DNA of 64,000 nt, taken from assembly GCF_003194565.2 (NCBI RefSeq), contig NZ_QICH01000001.1, forward strand, positions 930,001 to 994,000, read 5' to 3'. Under the pieces are notes generated by a model, which was not told the origin of the DNA, made no database searches, and saw only the letters and a list, made by a program, of their open reading frames with translations. The position numbers and the translations under genes were made by a program. The DNA is from Kangiella spongicola. GTDB taxonomy: Bacteria; Pseudomonadota; Gammaproteobacteria; Enterobacterales; Kangiellaceae. Shown here piece after piece: positions 25,417 to 33,448 of this stretch (position 1 is the first letter of the stretch; every line of letters starts with the position of its first letter).

Positions 25417-26004
25417 CTACCAATCCGTTCCTTTCTCTTGCTTAAGCTCTTGAATTTTCTGCTGTACCTCAATGGGTTTCAGCTCAACCCCAGCCGCTTC
25501 CTGCTCATCAAACCAAACGAAAAGCTCCTTAGTGACACCACGAGCGCCTTTGTGGCAGTAGCTTGGATGCTTGACATAAACCGGAGGGCTGAACATATTG
25601 CTGCCAGTATAATGAAAGCAATAACTATAGTTATGCTTGTCAAGTTGATGATTAATGATTGGCCACATAATGAAGCTGCTGATAAGGGCTAATAAAGCAA
25701 ATATGACGAAAGTTAACCCTAGCTTACGACCTAAAGATTTTTTTAGCTGATTAATGACTAAAAGCACAGAAGAGATAGTTAGAGAAAGTAATGCTGGTAT
25801 CCCCAAAATTAAAAAAAGACCAAATTTGGTAGCTTCAACATAGTAGCTACCATTGTAAATACGATTGAAAAGCCCTGTCGTGAAAGGCTCAATATAATAC
25901 AATGCAAAGAACATCAAAGACAAACACGATAAAATGTTTATATAAGATGCAACCTTAAGTTCTTTTGATTTACTGTCAATATAACCAGACTTGTTATTTG
26001 TCAC
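25417..26004 (-). CDS. Candidate membrane immunity protein for the adjacent pore-forming-like protein
   Basis: The 195-residue protein starts at a GTG that overlaps the upstream stop (GTGA), so it is translationally coupled to the toxin-like gene. It has three membrane segments (about 20-40, 62-85 and 95-116), then a polar C-terminal part with two Cys (YSYCFHYTG and HPSYCHKGA) and a charged tail. Small multi-helix inner-membrane proteins encoded right after pore-forming toxins are the usual immunity type. The Cys/aromatic segment reminds me of DUF1240-like proteins, but I cannot confirm this. Function is inferred from position and topology. Confidence 0.5.
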   Translation of the reverse strand: MTNNKSGYIDSKSKELKVASYINILSCLSLMFFALYYIEPFTTGLFNRIYNGSYYVEATKFGLFLILGIPALLSLTISSVLLVINQLKKSLGRKLGLTFVIFALLALISSFIMWPIINHQLDKHNYSYCFHYTGSNMFSPPVYVKHPSYCHKGARGVTKELFVWFDEQEAAGVELKPIEVQQKIQELKQEKGTDW

Positions 26005-27035
26005 TTAAAAAGATTCCTTGTGTCTGGAACACCAAATACACGATGAAAGAAACCCTGAGGATCTTTATGAGAATATCTTAAGTTTTGTGGAAGCTCATTC
26101 TTAGCTTGTTTTATATCTAAGGTAAGTTGGGTTAAAGTATTCTCTAATGATACTTTGCCAAAGTTGCTTGCTAACAAAATAACTTTTCCAGCAGATAGTG
26201 GTTTAATTTTTAGATAGTCTTCAATAGACTTTAAGCTATCAGAAAATAGTTTTGATAACTTCTTAGAGAATAAAAAACTTAATCCGAGACTTGCAGCCGT
26301 GCCTACGAATAAAACTGCAGCAAGAGGGCCTATCACTACACCTAAAGCAGCAAGTCCAACAACCGCTGCCCATGTTATACCCGCTGCAGCAGCTGCAATA
26401 ACAACATCGGCTGCTAAGCCACCGACAAAATGATGCCAGGTCAGTTCATCATACATTAACTGATCCATGCCATGGAAGAATACTGAAAATACTACAGTAA
26501 CGACTCCGCCGCCACGAATAGCTTTATTAGCGCCCTTTTGGCCTAGCCCCATGCTGACTACTTTAGGGTTATTGGCTAAATACCGAGTTCCAGTGAGGTG
26601 CTGGCGGAGGCGATGGTTGCCCTCGAGAATAATGTAACTCGTGCCGGCAGTGTTTTGGATGCGAAAATTGCTCCAAAGGTTTCTACCTCGCTTTAAATCA
26701 TAAGCTAGGATGGAGAGAGCTTTGGCATCGGCTATAGTAGGGAGAAAGCCTCCTGCGGTTTTTATGTTATCCCGGTTTTCTTCCCAGTCTTCTTGAATCC
26801 GCTTTGCATCACTATGACCTTTAGCCACTAACTTTGCAATAACCAACAACACGATATCATTATCGCTTAAGCCCTTCTTTTTATAGTACCTTACAAAGAA
26901 GTCCAAGAACTCATCGGGAGTCATAACCACCAGCGTATGTTGGTTTTTCTTTAACAGAACATCTACTGGCAGTGGGGAATAAGGCTTAGGCTTATTGCGG
27001 TTAAGGTATTCCTTAGTCTTGATATTTTGTCGCAT
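26001..27035 (-). CDS. Candidate pore-forming toxin/T6SS effector with ParB/Srx-like N-terminal part
   Basis: The 344-residue protein has no signal peptide. Residues ~95-150 contain the ParB/sulfiredoxin-like motif YIILEGNHRLRQHL (134-147). Residues ~203-256 form a long Ala/Gly/Val-rich hydrophobic hairpin (VVIAAAAAGITWAAVVGLAAL...AAVLFVGTAASLG) like those of channel-forming bacteriocins and T6SS pore-forming effectors. A further hydrophobic segment lies at 174-188, and the C-terminal ~80 residues are basic. It is divergent from the T6SS sheath gene and followed by a coupled membrane protein. All of this fits an effector-immunity pair; no such activity is proven. Confidence 0.5.
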   Translation of the reverse strand: MRQNIKTKEYLNRNKPKPYSPLPVDVLLKKNQHTLVVMTPDEFLDFFVRYYKKKGLSDNDIVLLVIAKLVAKGHSDAKRIQEDWEENRDNIKTAGGFLPTIADAKALSILAYDLKRGRNLWSNFRIQNTAGTSYIILEGNHRLRQHLTGTRYLANNPKVVSMGLGQKGANKAIRGGGVVTVVFSVFFHGMDQLMYDELTWHHFVGGLAADVVIAAAAAGITWAAVVGLAALGVVIGPLAAVLFVGTAASLGLSFLFSKKLSKLFSDSLKSIEDYLKIKPLSAGKVILLASNFGKVSLENTLTQLTLDIKQAKNELPQNLRYSHKDPQGFFHRVFGVPDTRNLFK

Positions 27036-27250
27036 TCGAATCCATTCATTATCATTTCCTTTTAATTAATCGCACTTCGCGCAGGATGCTAACCCAAAAT
27101 AGGCACAAACCCAACTGTCAAGATAAATATTTGTGTATTTTAAGGTATATTTAAGAAAAGTATCACACTTCTGGTTTTTTTTATGCTTGTTGAAGTGTTA
27201 TTATTCTGCAGTTAGTAAAAATACACAGGGATAACAGTGGGTTCAGGGCC

Positions 27251-28696
27251 TTGAATAAGAATAATGACAATAAAGTTTTGCTGCAAAAATCTGAGATAAA
27301 GAAGGCTCCTGGTCGTTCGTACGATGATTATGAGGGGCAAGCCCCAGTGGATGATTGGGCGAAAATAGAGACGCAACTGCAAATCTTGGTTTTACAAATT
27401 GATAAGAAAATCAATCAATTAGTAAACGCCATCATTCACCATCCTAGGTTTCAGGAACTAGAGGCAAACTGGCGGGGATTATATTTTCTTTGTAGCGAAC
27501 GATCGTTAGCAAAATCAGCGCGTTCGACAAAAATTAAAGTTTTGGATATCAGTCTTGCTCAGTTGGGGAAGGATTTGTCCCGAGCGATTGATTTTGATCA
27601 AAGTGAGATATTCAAGAAGGTTTACGCTGACGAATACGATAACCCTGGTGGTGAGCCGTACTCTATATTGCTCGGTTGTTACCGTGTACGACTAAAACCA
27701 CGGCCAGAAGTTGGCATCACTGATTTAGAGGTATTGCAGTTGATGTCGGGGGTTGCTGCGGCGGCTTTTGCGCCATTTTTTTGTAGCGTTGAACCAAGCT
27801 TCTTTGGGGTCGATCAATATCGTGAGTTGTCGCCTTTAATGCAGGTGGCGGACATGATGAAACAGAGTGAGTACCGCGCGTGGAACAGTCTACGGGAAAG
27901 TGATGACTCTCGCTTTATTGGTGTGGTGTTGCCAGATGTATTAATGCGCAAACAGTATCAAGACGATGGCAGTCGCTGTGATGGCTTTGTGTTTAAAGAA
28001 CAAATTAATAATACCAGCGATAGATTATGGGGTAATGCGGTCTTTGCGTTTGCTACTACCGTGATGCGGGCTTTTTCTGAGTACGGCTGGTTCGCTTCGA
28101 TTCGTGGTGTCACCCGTGGCCAGATTGGTGGCGGTGTTGTGACTGATTTGCCGGTGGAATTATCACCAGTAGATCAAGCCACAGAGATAGCACCCCTAGC
28201 GGTACAAATAACGGATAGTTTAGAGCAACAGCTGCATTCTAATGGATTTATACCAGCGATGGCGATACCACGGACACCTTATATCGCCTTTTATGGCAAC
28301 AACTCATTGCAGCGACCACCAAGTTATAGCGATACGGTGGCGACGACTAACGCCGCCATGTCGAGCATGATGCAGTACACCTTATGTGTGTCGCGATTCG
28401 CGCATTACATCAAGGTAATCTGTCGTGAAAAGGTGGGAACTTTTGCCAATGAGAGTGAGTGTGAAGATTTTTTACAGCAATGGTTGTTGAAATACACCAC
28501 TGCGAATGACGATGCATCGGTTGAACTTAAAGCAAAATATCCGTTGCGCGAAGCTAGAGTAACTGTGGCCGAGCGACCGGATAAGCCTGGTTATATGTTG
28601 TGTGATATCCATATACGGCCACACTTCCAACTAGATAACTTAACGTCAAGTATTCAATTAACAACGGAAATTGTCCAAAGTAAAAGAGGAAATTAG
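27251..28696 (+). CDS. tssC: T6SS sheath large subunit, TssC type (second-copy/ImpD-like)
   Basis: The 481-residue protein carries the TssC pattern: FQELEANWRGL, YDNPGGEPYSILLG, SGVAAAAFAPFFCSVEPSFFGVDQY, WNSLRESDDSRFIGVVLPDVLMR, LWGNAVFAFATTV, and C-terminal RFAHYIKVICREKVGTF with PLREARVTV. It starts with TTG, with no better in-frame start and only a weak AGGG two bases away. In imp-type loci such as that of Agrobacterium, two tssC genes precede tagJ; the one next to tagJ is the second. TssB and the other TssC are absent here, so this protein probably works with sheath parts encoded elsewhere. Confidence 0.88.
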   Translation: MNKNNDNKVLLQKSEIKKAPGRSYDDYEGQAPVDDWAKIETQLQILVLQIDKKINQLVNAIIHHPRFQELEANWRGLYFLCSERSLAKSARSTKIKVLDISLAQLGKDLSRAIDFDQSEIFKKVYADEYDNPGGEPYSILLGCYRVRLKPRPEVGITDLEVLQLMSGVAAAAFAPFFCSVEPSFFGVDQYRELSPLMQVADMMKQSEYRAWNSLRESDDSRFIGVVLPDVLMRKQYQDDGSRCDGFVFKEQINNTSDRLWGNAVFAFATTVMRAFSEYGWFASIRGVTRGQIGGGVVTDLPVELSPVDQATEIAPLAVQITDSLEQQLHSNGFIPAMAIPRTPYIAFYGNNSLQRPPSYSDTVATTNAAMSSMMQYTLCVSRFAHYIKVICREKVGTFANESECEDFLQQWLLKYTTANDDASVELKAKYPLREARVTVAERPDKPGYMLCDIHIRPHFQLDNLTSSIQLTTEIVQSKRGN

Positions 28697-28698
28697 GA

Positions 28699-29493
28699 AT
28701 GGAAAGCTTTTCAGCAAAGTACAGTGAAGGGGATATAAAAGGGTGTATCGATGAGCTCGTAGAGGCAATAAAGGAGAACCCTGATCAGCATTACAAACGT
28801 ATGCTATTTGGACAAATGTTATGCGTAGCTGGTGATTATGAGCGAGCAGATAAGCAACTGGACTTGCTCTCCACGCTTGAGCCAAAGTTTGTGATGGAAG
28901 TGGCGAATTGGCGCAATCTAATTCGTGCTGCGCAGCATCGTAAGGACTTCTATGAGGAAGGACGTCCACCGAAAGTTGTCGGTGAATTATCGCCACTAAT
29001 GGAAAAGCATATTACTGCGATAGCAGCACTTCGCGAAGGCGATACCGAATCATTCTCTAAAGCATTAGAGGAAGCAGAAACGGCGAGAAAAGCGGTTAAA
29101 GGAACCTGGAATGACGAGAATAAGTCGTTTGATGACTTTAGAGATTTAGATGACTTGAATGGTGGATTCTTGGAGGTTTTAGCGCCAAATGGAAACTATT
29201 ATTGGGTTGCAAATGGGTCGATATCATCAATCGTATTTGAGGAAACCAAGCAACCAATCGATTACTTATGGCGTAAAGCCGATCTGATTTTAAACGATGG
29301 AACCCAAGGCGAAGTTTATATTCCAGTGACTTATATCACCACAGAGTCGGATCAGCACCGCTTAGCAAGAGTCACAGAATGGCAAGAGTATGAAAATACA
29401 GAGGCAATGCGTGGTTACGGCCAAAAATCATATCTTGTAGGAGATGAAGCTGTTTCAATTCTAGAAATAAACAGTATTGAATTTAATCACTAA
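28699..29493 (+). CDS. tagJ: T6SS accessory protein TagJ (ImpE family)
   Basis: The 264-residue protein matches ImpE/TagJ. An N-terminal helical repeat region resembles TPR (DIKGCIDELVEAIKENPDQHYKRMLFGQMLCVAGDYERADKQLD), followed by SPLMEKHITAIAALREGDTESF. The C-terminal beta-rich domain has GGFLEVLAPNGNYYWVANGSIS and RKADLILNDGTQGEVYIPVTY. In P. aeruginosa TagJ (HsiE1) binds the sheath protein TssB and links it to ClpV. The gene starts two bases after the tssC stop. Confidence 0.9.
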   Translation: MESFSAKYSEGDIKGCIDELVEAIKENPDQHYKRMLFGQMLCVAGDYERADKQLDLLSTLEPKFVMEVANWRNLIRAAQHRKDFYEEGRPPKVVGELSPLMEKHITAIAALREGDTESFSKALEEAETARKAVKGTWNDENKSFDDFRDLDDLNGGFLEVLAPNGNYYWVANGSISSIVFEETKQPIDYLWRKADLILNDGTQGEVYIPVTYITTESDQHRLARVTEWQEYENTEAMRGYGQKSYLVGDEAVSILEINSIEFNH

Positions 29494-29522
29494 ATATAAT
29501 GAACCCAGTAACGGGAATTAAC

Positions 29523-30164
29523 ATGAGAGTATTTCTATTAGCATTAGTAGCAGTCGTATCTTTATCCGGATGCCAGTTTTTAAAGGAAACATTTTCGTTT
29601 GGGCCAATGACGGAAGAAGAGCGTTATCTGGCGAAAAAACGAAAGTCTGAGGCCAGCAAAACTTTTGTCTATCAAAAGGAAGTCGTGTCTGCTGAAGAAT
29701 ATATGAAGATTATTGATAGCTCATTCTATCGCAACTTCATTAATGAAGAGCAGATCCAGGTTATACGCTATGCGGATTCTGAGTTTTATGATGTCACGCT
29801 CCGCTTAAAAGGAAAAGATGTCTTTAGAACAGATAGCGAAGTGTTAACCAGTAACGCGAAAGACCTACTCGATAGAATCTCAAGTCTACTGAATGTGTAT
29901 GACAAAAGTACCGTCACTGTGGTTGGTTTTACCGATAACGTCGGTTCAGCAAAATACAACTTAAAGCTCTCGAAAAATAGAGCAGAAAGCGTTTTGTCTA
30001 ATTTGGTGTTACGCGGCATTGATATCGAGCGACTAAAAGCTTGCGGTTTGGGTGAGAAAAAACCTATCGCTAGTAATGCCACTGCGGAAGGTCGCGCAAA
30101 AAACCGTAGAGTTGAATTACACATTAGTACTTATTTTGATGGTAGAGAGTGTTTACAACCGTGA
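29523..30164 (+). CDS. OmpA-domain lipoprotein of the T6SS locus
   Basis: The internal ATG at 29523 (CGGGA seven bases upstream) gives the lipoprotein signal MRVFLLALVAVVSLSGC with Cys17. The C-terminal ~110 residues form an OmpA-like peptidoglycan-binding domain: FRTDSEVLTSNAKDLLDRIS, VTVVGFTDNVGSAKYNLKLSKNRAESV and GLGEKKPIASNATAEGRAKNRRVEL. It is embedded between tagJ and tssE. Envelope-anchoring lipoproteins of this kind can hold the T6SS membrane complex to the cell wall; TssJ, TagL or the OmpA part of TssL do this elsewhere. The specific role here is inferred. Confidence 0.85.
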   Translation: MRVFLLALVAVVSLSGCQFLKETFSFGPMTEEERYLAKKRKSEASKTFVYQKEVVSAEEYMKIIDSSFYRNFINEEQIQVIRYADSEFYDVTLRLKGKDVFRTDSEVLTSNAKDLLDRISSLLNVYDKSTVTVVGFTDNVGSAKYNLKLSKNRAESVLSNLVLRGIDIERLKACGLGEKKPIASNATAEGRAKNRRVELHISTYFDGRECLQP

Positions 30165-30643
30165 TAAAGCCAGGCGATATCCCAGAATTGCGGGGCTCAT
30201 TATTTGATGTGTTAGTGGATGACGAAGTAAAAAGTCACTACTATGATCCCTATGAGCATTACAAGAAAATGGTATGTCGTGATATCGAAGCTTTGCTGAA
30301 CACTAAGTTAGACTGGAACAGGTTTGATGGCTCTCTGAATGAATTAAAAGTGTCATCGGTGAACTATGGGTTGGCGGACTTTTCGACCAAAAATCTAACC
30401 TACCCAGGTGACAAAGATATTTTGTGTTATGAGATACGAGATTTAATAGAGCAATTTGAACCACGGCTTGAAAAAGTCAAAGTACGGATACTGGATAACA
30501 GCGACCCAATCGATAGAGTTGTGCGATTAATGATCACGGCGAATTTAATTCTAGAAGAAGAAAAAGAACGGCTATCGTTCCAAACAAAATTAAACCCAGT
30601 GGATCATTTGTTTAGCGTGAAGGAATTAGAGCATGAAGGATAA
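30161..30643 (+). CDS. tssE: T6SS baseplate protein TssE
   Basis: The 160-residue protein is a gp25-like baseplate component, with ELRGSLFDVLVDDEV near the start and VRILDNSDPIDRVVRLMITANLILEEE near the end. The GTG at 30161 overlaps the previous stop (GTGA); a GTG at 30149 is the alternative start. In the assembled machine TssE helps initiate sheath polymerisation at the baseplate. The downstream tssF overlaps by 11 bases. Confidence 0.85.
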   Translation: MIKPGDIPELRGSLFDVLVDDEVKSHYYDPYEHYKKMVCRDIEALLNTKLDWNRFDGSLNELKVSSVNYGLADFSTKNLTYPGDKDILCYEIRDLIEQFEPRLEKVKVRILDNSDPIDRVVRLMITANLILEEEKERLSFQTKLNPVDHLFSVKELEHEG

Positions 30644-32441
30644 TCTGCTGAGCTACTACAATAAGGAACTATCTTACTTCAGGAGTTACTCTAAGGAATT
30701 TGCCAAAAAACATCCTAAAGTGGCTGGTAATTTAGGCTTAAGCGAAACAAATATAGAAGACCCTCATGTCGCTAGGTTGATCGAGGCAGTGTCCTTTTTA
30801 ACTGCTCGAGTGCAACAAAATATTGATGCTGGCTTACCACAATTGACGCAGTCGATTTTCAGTGTCTTGTACCCTGATTATTTTGCACCATTGCCAGCAA
30901 CAGGGGTTTTTTCCTTCCGTCTTAAAGAGGGAACAGATAAACCTTACATCATTGAGCGTGGCACTCGCTTTAGGGCTATACAAAGTGGCATGACTGAATG
31001 TCGCTTCAGAACTTGCTATGAAACAACGCTGTATCCTGTGACTATCGATAAAGTTTCTTACAGTGGCTTACCGTTTGAGTTCCCAGAATTACCGAATAGA
31101 CGCATTAAAGTTCAATCCCGTCTAAAAATAGATGTAGTCGCTACCAGCAACAATCTCGACGACGAAGGTTTTGTGATGCCGCGCTTGCGTTGCTTTTTGA
31201 AGGGGCAACAGGAATATACAGCGAAGCTGTTTGAACTTATTCATAATGATTGTGTGCTGTTGACGATTGCTGATAAGAGCGATCCGCAAAACAAAAAAGT
31301 GTTGAGCAAAAGCAGTATCAAGCAGGTGGGATTTGCAGATGAAGAGAGCGTAATTCCCTATGACAAAAAAAGCTTTTCGGGTTATCGAGTTCTCTCAGAG
31401 TTTTACCATACTCCGGATAAATTCTTATTTTTTGAAATAGAGGGGTTCGACCAAAGGTTTGCTCAAGGTGGAACTGAGAAAGAAATAACGCTCTATTGCC
31501 GTGAACATTACGCCGAGCTTGAGCAATATCTGACACCTAAAAACTTTGTATTGGGTGCTAGCGCAGCCATAAATCTGTTTGAGCATACGCCAGAACTTAT
31601 TGACGTGGAAGCTGCGATTAATGACTATAAAGTGCGACCTTCGGCAGGGCAACCAGACAGCTATGAAGTGCACCATATTAAACAGGTCAATAGTATTGAT
31701 GAAAAGGGTGATAAAGAAACCTTGCTACCCATCTACAAGCCCAATAACGATAAGCAACAGTCATGGGTTTGGAATTTTCATCGAGAAACGGCGACAATGG
31801 CGGGGGGTAAAGTCTCTGCTGGACTCGATACGATTATAACGCTAATTGGGCAAGGCAAAGAGCATCAACCACGCCCAAAATTCTTACAGCTTGTGACTGA
31901 GTGCAGTAACCGAAACTTACCGAATAAACTACGCTTATCGGAAGGCGGCTGCCAAATATTATTTGCCAAGCCCACACCAACTATCGATCAAATAAAACTG
32001 GAATCAAGTCTAACAAAGCCAAAGCGACCACAGATCAACGATCAATCAAGATGGCAACTGGCACGTCATATTAACTTAAGCTATTTATCAGAGCAGGGTG
32101 TTGATGGCTTAAAAGAGTTGTTAAGTCTTTATAACTTTTTTGGATTGCCAGAAGTCGAAAATATGATTGATGGGATCCAGCAGTTAACGATTGAACCCAG
32201 TGTGTCGCGCGCAGTTATTGGAGGTCATTCCGGCGTCATCCACGGTAATGATATTACATTAGTGTGCGATGATGAGTACTACACCGGAACTAGCGTTTAT
32301 TTCTTTGGGTGTGTTCTAAATGTTTTTTTATCGCAGCTGTGCCAGGTCAATTCGTACGTAAAGCTCGCGATTAGATTACAGGGGCATACCGACAAAGTGT
32401 ATCAATGGCCTGTCCTTAATGGGAAGGTGAAATTGTTATGA
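30633..32441 (+). CDS. tssF: T6SS baseplate protein TssF
   Basis: The 602-residue protein has the TssF signature at its start: LLSYYNKELSYFRSYSKEFAKKHPKVAGNLGLS...EDPHVARLIEAVSFLTARVQ. It continues with the IFSVLYPDYFAPLPATGVFSF segment and long beta-rich wedge-like domains. It is a baseplate wedge protein that works with TssG, TssE and TssK around the VgrG hub. The frame overlaps both neighbours. Length matches other TssF proteins (~580-630 aa). Confidence 0.93.
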   Translation: MKDNLLSYYNKELSYFRSYSKEFAKKHPKVAGNLGLSETNIEDPHVARLIEAVSFLTARVQQNIDAGLPQLTQSIFSVLYPDYFAPLPATGVFSFRLKEGTDKPYIIERGTRFRAIQSGMTECRFRTCYETTLYPVTIDKVSYSGLPFEFPELPNRRIKVQSRLKIDVVATSNNLDDEGFVMPRLRCFLKGQQEYTAKLFELIHNDCVLLTIADKSDPQNKKVLSKSSIKQVGFADEESVIPYDKKSFSGYRVLSEFYHTPDKFLFFEIEGFDQRFAQGGTEKEITLYCREHYAELEQYLTPKNFVLGASAAINLFEHTPELIDVEAAINDYKVRPSAGQPDSYEVHHIKQVNSIDEKGDKETLLPIYKPNNDKQQSWVWNFHRETATMAGGKVSAGLDTIITLIGQGKEHQPRPKFLQLVTECSNRNLPNKLRLSEGGCQILFAKPTPTIDQIKLESSLTKPKRPQINDQSRWQLARHINLSYLSEQGVDGLKELLSLYNFFGLPEVENMIDGIQQLTIEPSVSRAVIGGHSGVIHGNDITLVCDDEYYTGTSVYFFGCVLNVFLSQLCQVNSYVKLAIRLQGHTDKVYQWPVLNGKVKLL

Positions 32442-33427
32442 GTGATTTAAGCCTCTCCTTAACTCACGCTGTCGATAGCTCACAGCCGTTTGCAGCAGTG
32501 TTTGCCATTGAGCAGCAGCTTTTTAGAAAGTGTCAAAGCAAAGTCCTAAATTCGCTAGAGAAGGGGGCTATTCTCTTTAGCTCGCAGCAGTCATTTGAGC
32601 CTATGGCCGCTAGTATAGATTCGATAAGTGAAGCCAAAGACGGTAAGCATTACACCATTAATGGGGGCTTGCTAAATCTAACTGGGCCTAATGGAATATT
32701 GCCTTGCCATTATTCCGAAACAGTCGCGAAAACCCTGCGAGATAAGAATACGGTCTTAAAAGATTTCATAGACATTTTTAATCATCGGGCGAACAGCCTG
32801 ATGTACCGTAGTTGGGCTAAATATCGCCTAGATACCGATAAAGCCTACCAAGCTAATGTAGAGCAGTACCAGTCTGCGCTTGATCTGATGTTGTCAGCAC
32901 TATCAGGCGAACCCTATCCCGACGCTGAGCAATCGAACTTTTACTTTGGCGGATTAACCTATGCCCAAACAGTTTCAGCTCAAAAGTTAGAACACATGAT
33001 TCAAAGTATCAGCAATTTGCCTGTGAGAATTAACCAGTTTAAGGGCAAGTGGATTGAACTAGCTGAAGAACAGCTTAGTCGAATGAGTTCTTTTAATAAG
33101 GGTGAAAGCTTTAATCAACTTGGCGTTAATACCATGCTTGGGCGACGTTGTTGGGATCTAAACTCTGGTTTTGAAGTGGAAATAGAGATCAAGGATGCTG
33201 AGTCATTCGAGCGGCTAACGCCAAATGGTGATCTGTACAAAACATTGAAAAGAATGATCAAGAAGAAAGTAGGCTCTGCCTACGATTTTAATTTTAAATT
33301 AAAAGTAAAAGAAGCTCATTGTAAAAGAGTAAGGCTTCATAAAGGTGATGGTGCGACAAAACTTGGAGCAAGCGCTTGGATGGGAAGTAACACCGATCAT
33401 GGAAAAACAATCAATTATTACTGTTAA
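32438..33427 (+). CDS. tssG: T6SS baseplate protein TssG
   Basis: The 329-residue protein overlaps the tssF stop by ATGA. Family segments include TINGGLLNLTGPNGILPCHYSETV, DFIDIFNHRANSLMYRSWAKYRL and LGRRCWDLNSGFEVEIEI near the C-terminus. TssG forms baseplate wedges with TssF. Length is typical (~320-350 aa). Confidence 0.92.
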   Translation: MSDLSLSLTHAVDSSQPFAAVFAIEQQLFRKCQSKVLNSLEKGAILFSSQQSFEPMAASIDSISEAKDGKHYTINGGLLNLTGPNGILPCHYSETVAKTLRDKNTVLKDFIDIFNHRANSLMYRSWAKYRLDTDKAYQANVEQYQSALDLMLSALSGEPYPDAEQSNFYFGGLTYAQTVSAQKLEHMIQSISNLPVRINQFKGKWIELAEEQLSRMSSFNKGESFNQLGVNTMLGRRCWDLNSGFEVEIEIKDAESFERLTPNGDLYKTLKRMIKKKVGSAYDFNFKLKVKEAHCKRVRLHKGDGATKLGASAWMGSNTDHGKTINYYC

Positions 33428-33448
33428 AGATTAAGTTAGGAGAAAACT

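Noticed and set aside
27159-27200. Inverted ACACTTC/GAAGTGT before tssC as an operator or sigma-54 site
   Set aside because: Arms are only seven bases with a 20-base spacer, and no TGGC-N8-TGC sigma-54 pattern is present. Too weak to list.
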